Below are positions 53,990-61,861 of a stretch of 64,000 bases of DNA, piece by piece. Both the position numbers and the translations under genes were made by a program. Under the pieces are notes generated by a model that was not told where the DNA came from, did no database searches, and was given only the letters and a program-made list of their open reading frames with translations. This DNA comes from Jiangella anatolica (GTDB lineage Bacteria > Actinomycetota > Actinomycetes > Jiangellales > Jiangellaceae): contig NZ_POTW01000009.1 in assembly GCF_003236295.1 (NCBI RefSeq), forward strand, positions 1 through 64,000. Reading direction: 5' to 3'. Positions within the stretch are counted from its first letter, which is position 1, and every line of letters starts with the position of its first letter.

Positions 53990-54813
53990 GCCCCGGCGCC
54001 GGCGACGTGGTCACCCGGACCCTCGAGGCCGCCGGCAGCCCGGTGGCCGAGTACGTCATCGACCCGTCGCTCGATCGCTCCCTGTCGCCCCGGCCGTTCC
54101 TGCATCCGGTCCGCACGCTCGGCGGTGTCGTCCTCACCGAGATGGTGCCCGACGACCACCGCCACCACCTGGGACTGTCGCTGGCCATCGCCGACCTCGA
54201 CGGGACGACGTTCTGGGGCGGGCGGACGTTCGTCGCCGGCCGCGGGCCGACGCCGCTGGACAATCACGGGGTCCAGCGCCATGACGGCTTCCGGCCGGCG
54301 TCGCCGTCGTCGATCGCCGAGGACCTGACCTGGCTGACGCGCACCGGCGAGCCGCTGGTGCGGGAGACGCGGACCATCGAGGCCACCGACGCCGGCAGGC
54401 CCGGTGCGTGGACGCTCACGTGGACCAGCACGCTGACCAACGTCGCCGGCCGTGGGCTGCGCGTCGCCAGCCCGGCGGTGAACGGCCGCCCCGGCGCCGG
54501 ATACGGCGGCATCTTCTGGCGGGTGGCTTCCGACGCGGCCGCGCACACCGTCACGGTCGCCGAGGGCGGTGGCGAGCAGGTGGCCCATGGATCGACGTCG
54601 CCGTGGCTGCTGCTCACCGGCCGGACCGCCGCCGGCCGGACGTGGTCGCTGCTGTTCAGCCGGCCGGGCACCGATCCGTGGTTCGTCCGGATGTCCGGCT
54701 ACGTCGGCGCCGGACCGGCGCTGGCGTGGTCGCGGCCGCTCGTGCTGGCCGCGGAGACGGCGCTGGAGCGTCAGCTCACCGTCGTCGTCGCCGACGGTGA
54801 GCTGACGCCCTGA
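53986..54813 (+). CDS. DUF6807 (PmoA-like) protein
   Basis: A 275-residue protein starting at a GTG that overlaps the lacI stop. Typical DUF6807 segments are RPFLHPVRTLGGVVLTEM, PDDHRHHLGLSLAIADL, FWGGRTFV, a Gly-rich GYGGIFWRV and GTDPWFVRMSGYVG. The His cluster DDHRHHLG suggests a metal or sugar site. The family often accompanies Gfo/Idh/MocA oxidoreductases in carbohydrate loci; its reaction is, as far as I know, not defined. Confidence 0.8.
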   Translation: MSPGAGDVVTRTLEAAGSPVAEYVIDPSLDRSLSPRPFLHPVRTLGGVVLTEMVPDDHRHHLGLSLAIADLDGTTFWGGRTFVAGRGPTPLDNHGVQRHDGFRPASPSSIAEDLTWLTRTGEPLVRETRTIEATDAGRPGAWTLTWTSTLTNVAGRGLRVASPAVNGRPGAGYGGIFWRVASDAAAHTVTVAEGGGEQVAHGSTSPWLLLTGRTAAGRTWSLLFSRPGTDPWFVRMSGYVGAGPALAWSRPLVLAAETALERQLTVVVADGELTP

Positions 54814-54817
54814 CGAC

Positions 54818-56140
54818 CTACTGGATGGCCGCCGTCACCTGGTCGACCACCGAGGCCGCGGCCTCGGCGACGGACATCCGGTCGAACAGCACCTCGTCGT
54901 TGAGCCGCTGCACGATCGCGCGCGTCTCCGTCGAGCCGGTGGGCCCGATGATCAGCTCCTCGCTCACGTGGTCGCGGATGGCGGCGATGAACTCCGCCTG
55001 CGCCGCGGTGTTCTCGTCGAGCTGCGGCGTGATCGCCTCCAGCACCTCCGCGTTCGCCGGCAGCCCGCGGTCGGCCAGGATGAACGACGCGGCCTCCTCG
55101 CTGTTGACCAGGAAGTCGATCAGCATCGCCGCCTCCTCGGGATGGTCGCTGCCGGAGTAGATGGCGTAGGACTGCGACGCCTGCAGCCACATGCCCGGCT
55201 CGGCCCCACTGGTCTCGCCGGGCGCGCGCAGCAGCTCCAGCGGCGCGCCGGATGCGGTGCGCAGCGCGGTGAGCTGGTTGCTCCAGTCGAACTGCATGCC
55301 GGCGAGGCCGCGGCCCATCAACGTCTGCTCCGGCGAGGGCTGCCCGCCGACCTCGGCGGTGACGGTGGCCGGCGGCGTCGCGCCGGACTCGCTCATCGCC
55401 TTGGTCATCGTCCACCAGTCCTCCAGCGTGCCGGCCTCGATGGCCAGCCCGCCGTCCTCGGTGTAGAGGCCGTCGCCGGTGTGCTGGCGGGCGTAGAGGT
55501 CGAGGGTGTCGGCGCTGGTCGGGTCGGCGGCGCCGTAGGTGCCCTCCGGCGACGCGTCGGAGATCTGCTGCGCGATGCTGACGAAGTCGTCCCAGGTCCA
55601 CGACGAGTCGTCGGGCAGCGGGACGCCGGCCGCCTCGAACACCGCCGGGTTCACGACGACGGCGTAGGTGTTGACGCCGGTCGGGACGCTGTACTGGACG
55701 CCGCTGAAGAACCCGTTGCTCAGCGCCGCCGCGTCGATGCCGTCGGTGGGCAGCTGCTCCTCGACGGTGGAGAGGTCGAGCAGCGCGCCGCGGTCGCCGT
55801 ACTCGCGCGGGTAGGCGCCGCCCAGCGTGATGACGTCGGGCGCGTCGCGGGCGGCCACGCTGGTGGCCAACCGGTCGAAGTAGCCCTCGAAGTCCAGCGG
55901 CTCGCCCTCGACGGTGATGTCCGGGTGCTCCGCCTCGAACGCGTCGATCGCCTGCTGGGTGATGCGGGCCCGATCGTCGTTGCCCCACCACGAGAAGCGC
56001 AGGGTGACGTCGCCGCCGGAGCCGTCCGTGCCCGTGCCGTCGTCGCCGCCACCGCACGCCGCCAGCGTCAGCAGGGCCGCGGCCGACGCGGCGAGCGCTG
56101 CGCGGCGCCGGGCCGGGCCGCGTCCTCTTGGGTGCCTCAT
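54818..56140 (-). CDS. Sugar ABC transporter substrate-binding lipoprotein (paralogue 3)
   Basis: A 440-residue lipoprotein from the ATG at 56140, placed six bases after GAGAGAGG; an ATG at 56146 would have no room for a ribosome-binding site. Lipobox LTLAACGGG. Mature part: RFSWWGNDDRARITQQAIDA, GDRGALLDLSTV, SVPTGVNTYAVVVNPAVF, TWTWDDFVSIAQQI. It has its own promoter and operator region and no permease partner nearby, so it probably shares the permeases at 49707-51564. It is divergent from the GH5 gene. Confidence 0.88.
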   Translation of the reverse strand: MRHPRGRGPARRRAALAASAAALLTLAACGGGDDGTGTDGSGGDVTLRFSWWGNDDRARITQQAIDAFEAEHPDITVEGEPLDFEGYFDRLATSVAARDAPDVITLGGAYPREYGDRGALLDLSTVEEQLPTDGIDAAALSNGFFSGVQYSVPTGVNTYAVVVNPAVFEAAGVPLPDDSSWTWDDFVSIAQQISDASPEGTYGAADPTSADTLDLYARQHTGDGLYTEDGGLAIEAGTLEDWWTMTKAMSESGATPPATVTAEVGGQPSPEQTLMGRGLAGMQFDWSNQLTALRTASGAPLELLRAPGETSGAEPGMWLQASQSYAIYSGSDHPEEAAMLIDFLVNSEEAASFILADRGLPANAEVLEAITPQLDENTAAQAEFIAAIRDHVSEELIIGPTGSTETRAIVQRLNDEVLFDRMSVAEAAASVVDQVTAAIQ

Positions 56141-56171
56141 GGTCATCCTCTCTCCCCGGGCACACGCCTGC

Positions 56172-56219
56172 GAGTGCCCGGTTTCCCGACCTGGAACCGT
56201 AGACTTGAATCGGTTTACG
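56172..56219. promoter_or_regulatory. LacI-type operators in front of binding-protein paralogue 3
   Basis: GAGTGCCCGGTTTCCC (56172-56187) and TTGAATCGGTTTACG (56205-56219) both resemble the CCGGTTTC-centred sites of this locus. On the minus strand a TACGGT box (56196-56201) lies between them, so the first would cover the transcription start. The second is a weaker match. Confidence 0.58.
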
Positions 56220-56237
56220 TGGGCTGGTGCGTCATAG

Positions 56238-56288
56238 TTGCACGCGCTCGACGCTCTTGGCTAGCCTGCCGAGGAACCGGTTTCTAAG
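56238..56288 (+). promoter_or_regulatory. Promoter and LacI-type operator of the GH5 gene
   Basis: TTGCAC (56238-56243), an 18-base spacer and TAGCCT (56262-56267) form a plausible promoter. GAGGAACCGGTTTCTAAG (56271-56288) starts four bases downstream and would overlap the transcription start, the same layout as at 51716-51743. Confidence 0.68.
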
Positions 56289-56309
56289 CCGTTATCCCCA
56301 GGAGGATCC

Positions 56310-57710
56310 ATGACGACGCTGCCCTGGCTCCGGGTCGAGGGCAGCCGGCTCGCCGACGAGCGGGGCCGGACGGTCCGGCTGCGCGGCGTCGGCCTGGGCG
56401 GCTGGATGAACATGGAGAACTTCATCACCGGCTACGCGGGGACGGAGTCTCAGCACCGCGCCGCACTGCGGGCGGCGCTCGGCCCGGACGGCTACGCGCG
56501 GTTCTTCGACCGGTTCCTCGACGACTTCTTCGCCGACGCCGACGCCGCGTTCCTCGCCCGGCTGGGCGCCAACGCCGTCCGGATCCCGTTCGGCTACCGC
56601 CACTTCGAGGACGACGACCGGCCGTTCGAGCTGAAGGAGTCCGGGTTCCGCCGACTCGATCAGGCGGTCCGGGCCTGCGCGCGGCACGGCCTGTACGCGA
56701 TCCTCGACCTGCACGCCGCACCCGGCTACCAGAACCAGAACTGGCACAGCGACAACCCCACCCACCAGGCGTTCTTCTGGCAGCACCGGCACTTCCAGGA
56801 CCGCGTCGTCCACCTGTGGGAGGCGCTGGCCGACCGCTACCGCGACGAGCCCGCCGTCGCCGGCTACAACCCGCTCAACGAGCCGGCCGACCCCAGCGGC
56901 GAGGTCATCGGACCGTTCTACTCCCGGCTCGAGGCCGCCATCCGCGCCGTCGACCCGCGGCACGTGCTGTTCCTCGACGGCAACCGCTACTCCACCGACT
57001 TCTCGATGTTCGCCGAGCCGTTCCCGGGCGCCGTCTACACGGCGCACGACTACGCGCTGCCCGGCATCGCCCGCGACGGCGCCTACCCGGGCACGACCCG
57101 CGGCGAGTGGTTCGACCGCGACGTGCTGGAACAGACCTTCCTGCGCCGCACCGAGTTCATGCGGCGTACCGGCACCCCGATCTGGATCGGCGAGTTCGGC
57201 CCCATCTACACCGGCGACCGCGACCGGGACGATGCCTGCCTACGACTGCTCGCCGACCAACTGGCGATCTACGACGAGCACGGCGCCAGCTGGTCGCTGT
57301 GGACGTACAAGGACGTCGGGCTCCAGGGACTGGTGCACGCCCGCGCCGACTCGCCGTACCTGCGCCGCATCGCGCCGGAGCTGGAGCGGAAGAACCGACT
57401 CGGAACCGACTCGTGGGGCGGCACCGACCGCCACATCCGCGCCGTCATGGAGCCGATCGAGAAGCTGTTCGACCGTGAGTTCCCGGACTTCGCGCCGTAC
57501 CCGTGGGGCCGGCGCGCCTGGCTCGGCCTGCTGGTGCGCAACATCCTGCTCGCCGAGCCGATGGCCGAGCGGTTCGCTGGCTGCTTCGACGGCGCATCGC
57601 CGGACGAGGCCGCCGAGCTGGCCGCGTCGTTCGCGTTCGACGCCTGTGTCGTCCGCGACGAGCTGGCCGCCGTCCTCCGGACGAGCCTGGGTCAGGCCTC
57701 GAGCTTGTAG
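56310..57710 (+). CDS. GH5-type glycoside hydrolase (endoglucanase/glycosidase fold)
   Basis: A 466-residue retaining glycosidase without signal peptide, so cytoplasmic. RLRGVGLGGWMNMENFITGY opens the barrel, LGANAVRIPFGYRHF and YAILDLHAAPGYQNQNWH follow, acid/base Glu191 is in YNPLNEPAD and nucleophile Glu295 in IWIGEFGPI. AGGAGG stands five bases before the ATG. The lack of export suits action on oligosaccharides brought in by the ABC system. The exact specificity (beta-glucan, mannan, glucosylceramide-like) is open. The stop overlaps the convergent regX3 by 19 bases. Confidence 0.87.
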   Translation: MTTLPWLRVEGSRLADERGRTVRLRGVGLGGWMNMENFITGYAGTESQHRAALRAALGPDGYARFFDRFLDDFFADADAAFLARLGANAVRIPFGYRHFEDDDRPFELKESGFRRLDQAVRACARHGLYAILDLHAAPGYQNQNWHSDNPTHQAFFWQHRHFQDRVVHLWEALADRYRDEPAVAGYNPLNEPADPSGEVIGPFYSRLEAAIRAVDPRHVLFLDGNRYSTDFSMFAEPFPGAVYTAHDYALPGIARDGAYPGTTRGEWFDRDVLEQTFLRRTEFMRRTGTPIWIGEFGPIYTGDRDRDDACLRLLADQLAIYDEHGASWSLWTYKDVGLQGLVHARADSPYLRRIAPELERKNRLGTDSWGGTDRHIRAVMEPIEKLFDREFPDFAPYPWGRRAWLGLLVRNILLAEPMAERFAGCFDGASPDEAAELAASFAFDACVVRDELAAVLRTSLGQASSL

Positions 57711-58372
57711 CCGAGGCCACGCACCGTCAGCAGGTAGGTCGGCGCCGCCGGGTCGGGCTCGATCTTGGCGCGCAGCCGCTTGACGTGGACGTCCAGCGTC
57801 TTCGTGTCGCCGACGTAGTCGGCGCCCCAGATGCGGTCGATGAGCTGGGCGCGGGTGAGCACCCGGCCGGCGTTGCGCAGCAGCAGCTCGAGCAGCTCGA
57901 ACTCCTTCAGCGGCAGCCGGACGGTGTCGCCGTTGACGGTGACCACGTGGCGCTCGACGTCCATGCGGACCGGGCCGGCGCCCAGCACCGCCTGGCTGGT
58001 CTCCGTCGGCTCGGTGCCACGGCGCAGCACCGCCCGTATCCGCGCGACCAGCTCGCGCGAGGAGAACGGCTTGGTGACGTAGTCGTCGGCGCCCAGCTCC
58101 AGGCCGACGACCTTGTCGACCTCGGAGTCCTTGGCGGTCAGCATGATGACCGGGACGTTGGAGCGCTGCCGCAGCTGGCGGCAGACCTCGGTCCCGGACA
58201 GGCCCGGCAGCATGAGGTCGAGCAGCACCAGATCCGCCCCGCCCCGGTCGAACTCGTCGAGGGCGTCGTCGCCGGTGACGGAGACCGCGACCTCGAAGCC
58301 TTCCTTCCGGAGCATGTACGACAGGGCGTCGCTGAACGAATCCTCATCCTCGACGACGAGCACGCGGGTCAC
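57692..58372 (-). CDS. regX3: Phosphate-responsive response regulator RegX3
   Basis: A 226-residue OmpR-class regulator. Receiver domain: RVLVVEDEDSFSDAL (acidic pocket), LVLLDLMLPGLSGTEVCRQL (phospho-acceptor Asp about 53) and VIMLTAKDSEVDKVVGLELG. The C-terminal winged helix is LPLKEFELLELLLRNAGRVLT and TKTLDVHVKRLRAKIE. It overlaps senX3 by four bases. RegX3/PhoP orthologues control phosphate uptake genes through PHO boxes, one of which lies upstream of phoU. Confidence 0.94.
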   Translation of the reverse strand: MTRVLVVEDEDSFSDALSYMLRKEGFEVAVSVTGDDALDEFDRGGADLVLLDLMLPGLSGTEVCRQLRQRSNVPVIMLTAKDSEVDKVVGLELGADDYVTKPFSSRELVARIRAVLRRGTEPTETSQAVLGAGPVRMDVERHVVTVNGDTVRLPLKEFELLELLLRNAGRVLTRAQLIDRIWGADYVGDTKTLDVHVKRLRAKIEPDPAAPTYLLTVRGLGYKLEA

Positions 58373-59544
58373 GGCGTCTCCTTACCAACTGGCGTCTCGA
58401 ACGCGGACGGTTGCCCGGTTCGGTGCGGGTGCAGCGGCAGTCGCAGGGTGAAGGTGGACCCCGCTCCTTGCACGCTCCACACGCCTACCTCGCCACCATG
58501 GCTGGCGGCGATGTGCTTGACGATGGACAGTCCCAGCCCGGTGCCTCCGGTGGCACGGGACCGGGCCGGGTCGACGCGGTAGAACCGCTCGAAGACCCGT
58601 TCCAGCTCGCTCTCGGCGATGCCGAATCCCTGGTCGGTCACGCTGATCTCGACGAGGTCGTCGCGGCGGCGCACGCCGACGGCGACCCGGGTGTTGGGCG
58701 GGCTGTAGTTCACCGCGTTCTCGACCAGGTTGCCCAGTGCGATGACCAGCTGCTCGACGTTGCCCAGCACCTGCAGGCCGGGGGTGCCGCCGGCGGTGAG
58801 CCGGATCTTGTGCTTCTCGGCCTCCACCCGGCTGCGGTCCAGCGCCGCCTCGACGACGCTGTCGACGTCGACGGACTCGGGCGAGGCGACCGGGTCGTCG
58901 TACTGCAGCCGGGACAGGTCGATGATCTCCTGCACCAGCCGGGTCAGCCGGGCGCCCTCGCGCTGCATGCGCTCGGCGAAGCGCTGGACCGCCTCGGGGT
59001 CGTCCTTCGCGTCCTCGACCGCCTCCGCGAGCAGCAGCAGCGCGCCGACCGGCGTCTTCAGCTCGTGCGAGACGTTGGCGACGAAGTCGCGGCGGACCTC
59101 GTCGACGCGGATCTCGTGGGTGCGGTCCTCGATCAGCGCCAGCAGCAGCTTGCTGTTCAGCGGCGCCACCCGGGCCGACACGTACAGCGTCTGCGTCGTG
59201 TCGCGCGAGCGCGGGATCTCCAGCTGGACCTCGCGGATCTGGCCGTCGCGCCGGACCCGCTCGGTCAGCTCCACCAGCTCCGGCACGGCCACGCGGTCGT
59301 GGCGGACCAGGCCGAACGCGTACGCGGACGGGCTGGCCTTGACCACGTCGAGGGCGCTGTCGAGGACGATGGCGCTGGAACGCAGCACCGACAGCACCTC
59401 GTCGACGCCCTCGGGGACGCGGGACGTCCGTGGCGGCTCCGGCGGGTGCTGCGCGCGCTCACTGGCCTTGAACGCCAGACCCGCCGCGAGGCCGACCGCT
59501 GCGCCGACACACGCGGCCAGCGCTCCGGCTGTCACGGCATCCAC
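58369..59544 (-). CDS. senX3: Sensor histidine kinase SenX3
   Basis: A 391-residue kinase from a GTG at 59544, eight bases after TACCAT (leaderless); starts at 59550 or 59589 are alternatives. It has one or two N-terminal membrane segments (VTAGALAACVGAAVGLAAGL), a PAS-like domain (about 60-145), the H-box DFVANVSHELKTPVGALLLL, N-box LGNLVENAVNYSPP, and G-boxes DQGFGIAESELERVFERFYR and GGTGLGLSIVKHI. Phosphate signalling via PhoU and the Pst system is family knowledge. Coupled to regX3; phoU is divergent. Confidence 0.93.
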   Translation of the reverse strand: MDAVTAGALAACVGAAVGLAAGLAFKASERAQHPPEPPRTSRVPEGVDEVLSVLRSSAIVLDSALDVVKASPSAYAFGLVRHDRVAVPELVELTERVRRDGQIREVQLEIPRSRDTTQTLYVSARVAPLNSKLLLALIEDRTHEIRVDEVRRDFVANVSHELKTPVGALLLLAEAVEDAKDDPEAVQRFAERMQREGARLTRLVQEIIDLSRLQYDDPVASPESVDVDSVVEAALDRSRVEAEKHKIRLTAGGTPGLQVLGNVEQLVIALGNLVENAVNYSPPNTRVAVGVRRRDDLVEISVTDQGFGIAESELERVFERFYRVDPARSRATGGTGLGLSIVKHIAASHGGEVGVWSVQGAGSTFTLRLPLHPHRTGQPSAFETPVGKETP

Positions 59545-59618
59545 ATCCACCGATGGTATGTGCCACAGCGGAGTTCCTCTCCACTTCAAGACACTTCACG
59601 GCGCGATTTCGGGCGCTT

Positions 59619-59651
59619 GTTCACCGAGACTTCGCGGCCCATTCACCTTCC
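59619..59651 (+). promoter_or_regulatory. PHO box: three 11-base direct repeats upstream of phoU
   Basis: GTTCACCGAGA, CTTCGCGGCCC and ATTCACCTTCC follow head to tail with an exact 11-base period, the layout of actinobacterial PhoP/RegX3 sites (GTTCACC-type units). Two further partial units (CTTCAAG, CTTCACG) lie at 59584-59600. The site is 75 bases before phoU and also close to the senX3 start, so it may autoregulate both. Confidence 0.8.
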
Positions 59652-59724
59652 GGAGCGGACCGTCCATCAATTGCACCTACGCTGATCAGACAGGACCAGC
59701 CTGCCTACCCTCAGGACGACAGGG

Positions 59725-60402
59725 ATGACGAAGCCAATGCGCGAGGCGTACCACGAGCAGCTCGACGAGGTCAACGGCCGCCTGATCGGGATGATCCGCA
59801 AGACCGGTGAGCTGATGGGGCTGGCCACCAAGGCGCTGCTCGAGGCCGACCTCGACGCGGCCGAGAAGGCGATGGCATCGGACTCCAGCATCAACCGCGA
59901 CCAGCTGGAGATCGACGAGCAGGTCCTCGAGCTGATGGCCACGCAGGGCCCGGTCGCCTCCGAGCTGCGCATCGTCACCTCGGCCATGCGCACCACGTCC
60001 GACGCCGAGCGGATGGGCGACCTCGCGGTCCACGTCGCCAAGGTCGCGCGCATGCGCTACCCCGACCACGCCGTGCCCGACGAGCTGCGCGGCACGTTCG
60101 CCGCCATGGGCAAGGCCGCCTGCGAGATGTCGACCAAGGCCACCGAGGTGCTGCGCACCCGCGACCTCGAGGCCGCCGCCGAGCTGGCCCAGGACGACAA
60201 CGAGATGGACCATCTGCACCGGTCGCTGTTCCACGCGCTGCTCGACGACCAGTGGGACCGCGGCGTCGAGGCGGCCGTCGACATCGCGCTGCTGGGCCGC
60301 TACTACGAGCGGTTCGCCGACCACGCCGTGCACATCGCCACCAACGTGCGCTACCTGGTGACCGGCGAGATCGAGTGGGCCGACAGCACCGCCGGCCACT
60401 GA
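59725..60402 (+). CDS. phoU: Phosphate signalling protein PhoU
   Basis: A 225-residue all-helical protein that couples Pst transporter status to SenX3. Two PhoU repeats are visible: MREAYHEQLDEVNGRLIGMI with ASELRIVTSAMRTTSDAERMGDLA, and ACEMSTKATEVLRTRDL with VDIALLGRYYERFADHAVHIA (both contain the E-R-x-x-D/H-A metal motif). The ATG at 59725 has AGGA eight bases upstream; the ATG at 59737 matches the usual family start and is equally possible. Confidence 0.93.
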   Translation: MTKPMREAYHEQLDEVNGRLIGMIRKTGELMGLATKALLEADLDAAEKAMASDSSINRDQLEIDEQVLELMATQGPVASELRIVTSAMRTTSDAERMGDLAVHVAKVARMRYPDHAVPDELRGTFAAMGKAACEMSTKATEVLRTRDLEAAAELAQDDNEMDHLHRSLFHALLDDQWDRGVEAAVDIALLGRYYERFADHAVHIATNVRYLVTGEIEWADSTAGH

Positions 60403-60426
60403 CCTAGTCGCACGGGGCTCGTCGCG

Positions 60427-60518
60427 CCTTGGCACGCCCCAGCGTCGCCCTTGGCACGCCGCAGGTGACCTGGCGCGCCGGAAATGTCGCGATTGTGGGA
60501 CGCCACGGCGTGCCAAGG
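60427..60518. repeat. Twelve-base element, two direct copies and one inverted
   Basis: CCTTGGCACGCC occurs at 60427-60438 and 60449-60460 and as its exact reverse complement GGCGTGCCAAGG at 60507-60518, in the gap between the convergent phoU and fadR-type genes. The second and third copies could form a 12-base-pair stem with a 46-base loop. It may terminate transcription in both directions, or be a small dispersed repeat; nothing else is visible in the gap. Confidence 0.6.
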
Positions 60519-60553
60519 CCGCGACTCCGGTGCGGCGCCGGCGGCTCGGCGCG

Positions 60554-61231
60554 TCAGGGCGTCAGCGCCTCGCGCAGCCACTGCTCGACGCCGGCGACGT
60601 GGACGGTCGCCCAGGAGCGGGCGACGTCGGGCTGGCGGGACCGGATCGCCTCGACGATCGCGCGGTGCTCCTGCAGGGTCCGCTCCACCGCCGACTCCTG
60701 GGTCAGGCCACGCCACACCCGGGCCCGGTGCGTGGGCCCGGACAGGCTCTCCACCAGCGAGCAGAGCACCGGGTTGCCGGAGCCCTCGGCGATCAGCCGG
60801 TGGAACTCCAGGTCGCTGGCGACCAGCTCCTCGACGCCGGTGTCCGGGCCCAGCGGCGCCATCGTCGCGTCCAGCTTCGCCAGCGCCTCGTCGCTCATCC
60901 GCGTCGCCGCCATGGCCGCGGCGGCGGGCTCGATGATGCGGCGGACCTCCAGGAACTGCAGGACGGTGTCGTCGCGGTGGAAGTCGACGACGAAGGCCAT
61001 CGCGTCGAGCAGCAGGTGCGGCGAGAGGCTGGTGACGTAGGTCCCGTCGCCCTGCCGCACGTCGAGCACGTGGATCAGCGACAGCGCCCGCACCGCCTCG
61101 CGCAGGGAGCTGCGCGACAGCCCCAGCCGCTCGGCGAGGTCGGCCTCGCGTGGCAGCCGGTCGCCGGGGCTCAGCTCCCCGCTGACGATCATCTGCTTGA
61201 TCTTCTCGATGGCGTCGTCGGTCACGGCCAT
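60554..61231 (-). CDS. FadR-subfamily GntR regulator (FCD domain)
   Basis: A 225-residue regulator. Winged helix: AIEKIKQMIVSGELSPGDRLP, ADLAERLGLSRSSLREAVRAL. FCD ligand domain: FLEVRRIIEPAAAAMAATRM, SDLEFHRLIAEGSGNPVL (metal-binding Asp and His) and LQEHRAIVEAIRSRQPDVA. The ATG at 61231 has GGGGGAA upstream. Members sense carboxylates and sugar acids. No target gene is adjacent. The TGTGGTCTGACCACA palindrome at 37385 is the kind of site this subfamily uses, but a link is speculative. Confidence 0.86.
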   Translation of the reverse strand: MAVTDDAIEKIKQMIVSGELSPGDRLPREADLAERLGLSRSSLREAVRALSLIHVLDVRQGDGTYVTSLSPHLLLDAMAFVVDFHRDDTVLQFLEVRRIIEPAAAAMAATRMSDEALAKLDATMAPLGPDTGVEELVASDLEFHRLIAEGSGNPVLCSLVESLSGPTHRARVWRGLTQESAVERTLQEHRAIVEAIRSRQPDVARSWATVHVAGVEQWLREALTP

Positions 61232-61319
61232 ACGATCGTTCCCCCTCGCGGTTCTGGCCGGACTATATGCGCTCACGGCGAGCACACCAGATTGAATCCC
61301 AAGTTGGTATGCTCACTGC

Positions 61320-61556
61320 ATGACGGTTCAGATCGCGGTCCGGCTGCCCGACGATGTCGTGGCATACCTCGACGAACGCGTCGCCTCAGGCGACGCACCC
61401 AGCCGCGCCGCCGTCGTGACGGAGGCGCTCGAAGCCGCCCGCCGCCGAGCCGCTGCCGAACGGGACGCCAAGATCTACGCCGCCCTCGAGGACGATCCCG
61501 ATGACCTGCAGGGTCTGGCCGAATGGGCCGTGGGGAAGCCGCTCGGGCTCGATTGA
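61320..61556 (+). CDS. mazE: Ribbon-helix-helix antitoxin of a MazEF-type module
   Basis: A 78-residue antitoxin: TVQIAVRLPDDVVAYLDERV is the ribbon and first helix, SRAAVVTEALEAARRRAAAE the second, then a toxin-binding tail (DPDDLQGLAEWAV). TATGCT stands six bases before the ATG, so the transcript is probably leaderless. Its stop codon shares a base with the toxin start. Autorepression through the ribbon-helix-helix domain is expected from the family. Confidence 0.86.
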   Translation: MTVQIAVRLPDDVVAYLDERVASGDAPSRAAVVTEALEAARRRAAAERDAKIYAALEDDPDDLQGLAEWAVGKPLGLD

Positions 61557-61861
61557 TGCGCCCGATCCACATCGTCAGGCTGGACAAGTCCCGCCCAGCC
61601 CTGGTGCTGACCAGGGAAGCCGTCCGCCCGTACATCGGCCGCTTCACCGTGGCGCCGATCACCAGCACCATCAGAGGTCTCTCGACCGAGGTGCGCCTCG
61701 GGCCGAGGAACGGCGTCGACCACGAGTGCGTGGTCTCCTGCGACAACATCGTCACCGTGCCGGTCGACGCGGTCGGCCGGCAGGTCGGCTACCTCTGGGA
61801 AGAGCAGGAAGCCGACCTCGCCGAGGCCATCGCCAACGCGTTCGAACTGCGACCGGACTAG
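61556..61861 (+). CDS. mazF: MazF/PemK-family mRNA interferase
   Basis: A 101-residue toxin that would cleave RNA at short motifs. [18 protein letters not shown] holds the conserved RPALVL segment, followed by [18 protein letters not shown] (Thr and Arg of the active site) and [15 protein letters not shown]. The usual length and intact motifs suggest a working toxin. It overlaps the antitoxin stop by one base and the convergent gpm gene by four. Confidence 0.9.
   Translation: MRPIHIVRLDKSRPALVLTREAVRPYIGRFTVAPITSTIRGLSTEVRLGPRNGVDHECVVSCDNIVTVPVDAVGRQVGYLWEEQEADLAEAIANAFELRPD

Noticed and set aside
61273-61755. Minus-strand frame of 160 codons over the mazEF genes
   Set aside because: The plus-strand antitoxin and toxin have clear motifs and coupling; the antisense frame has none.
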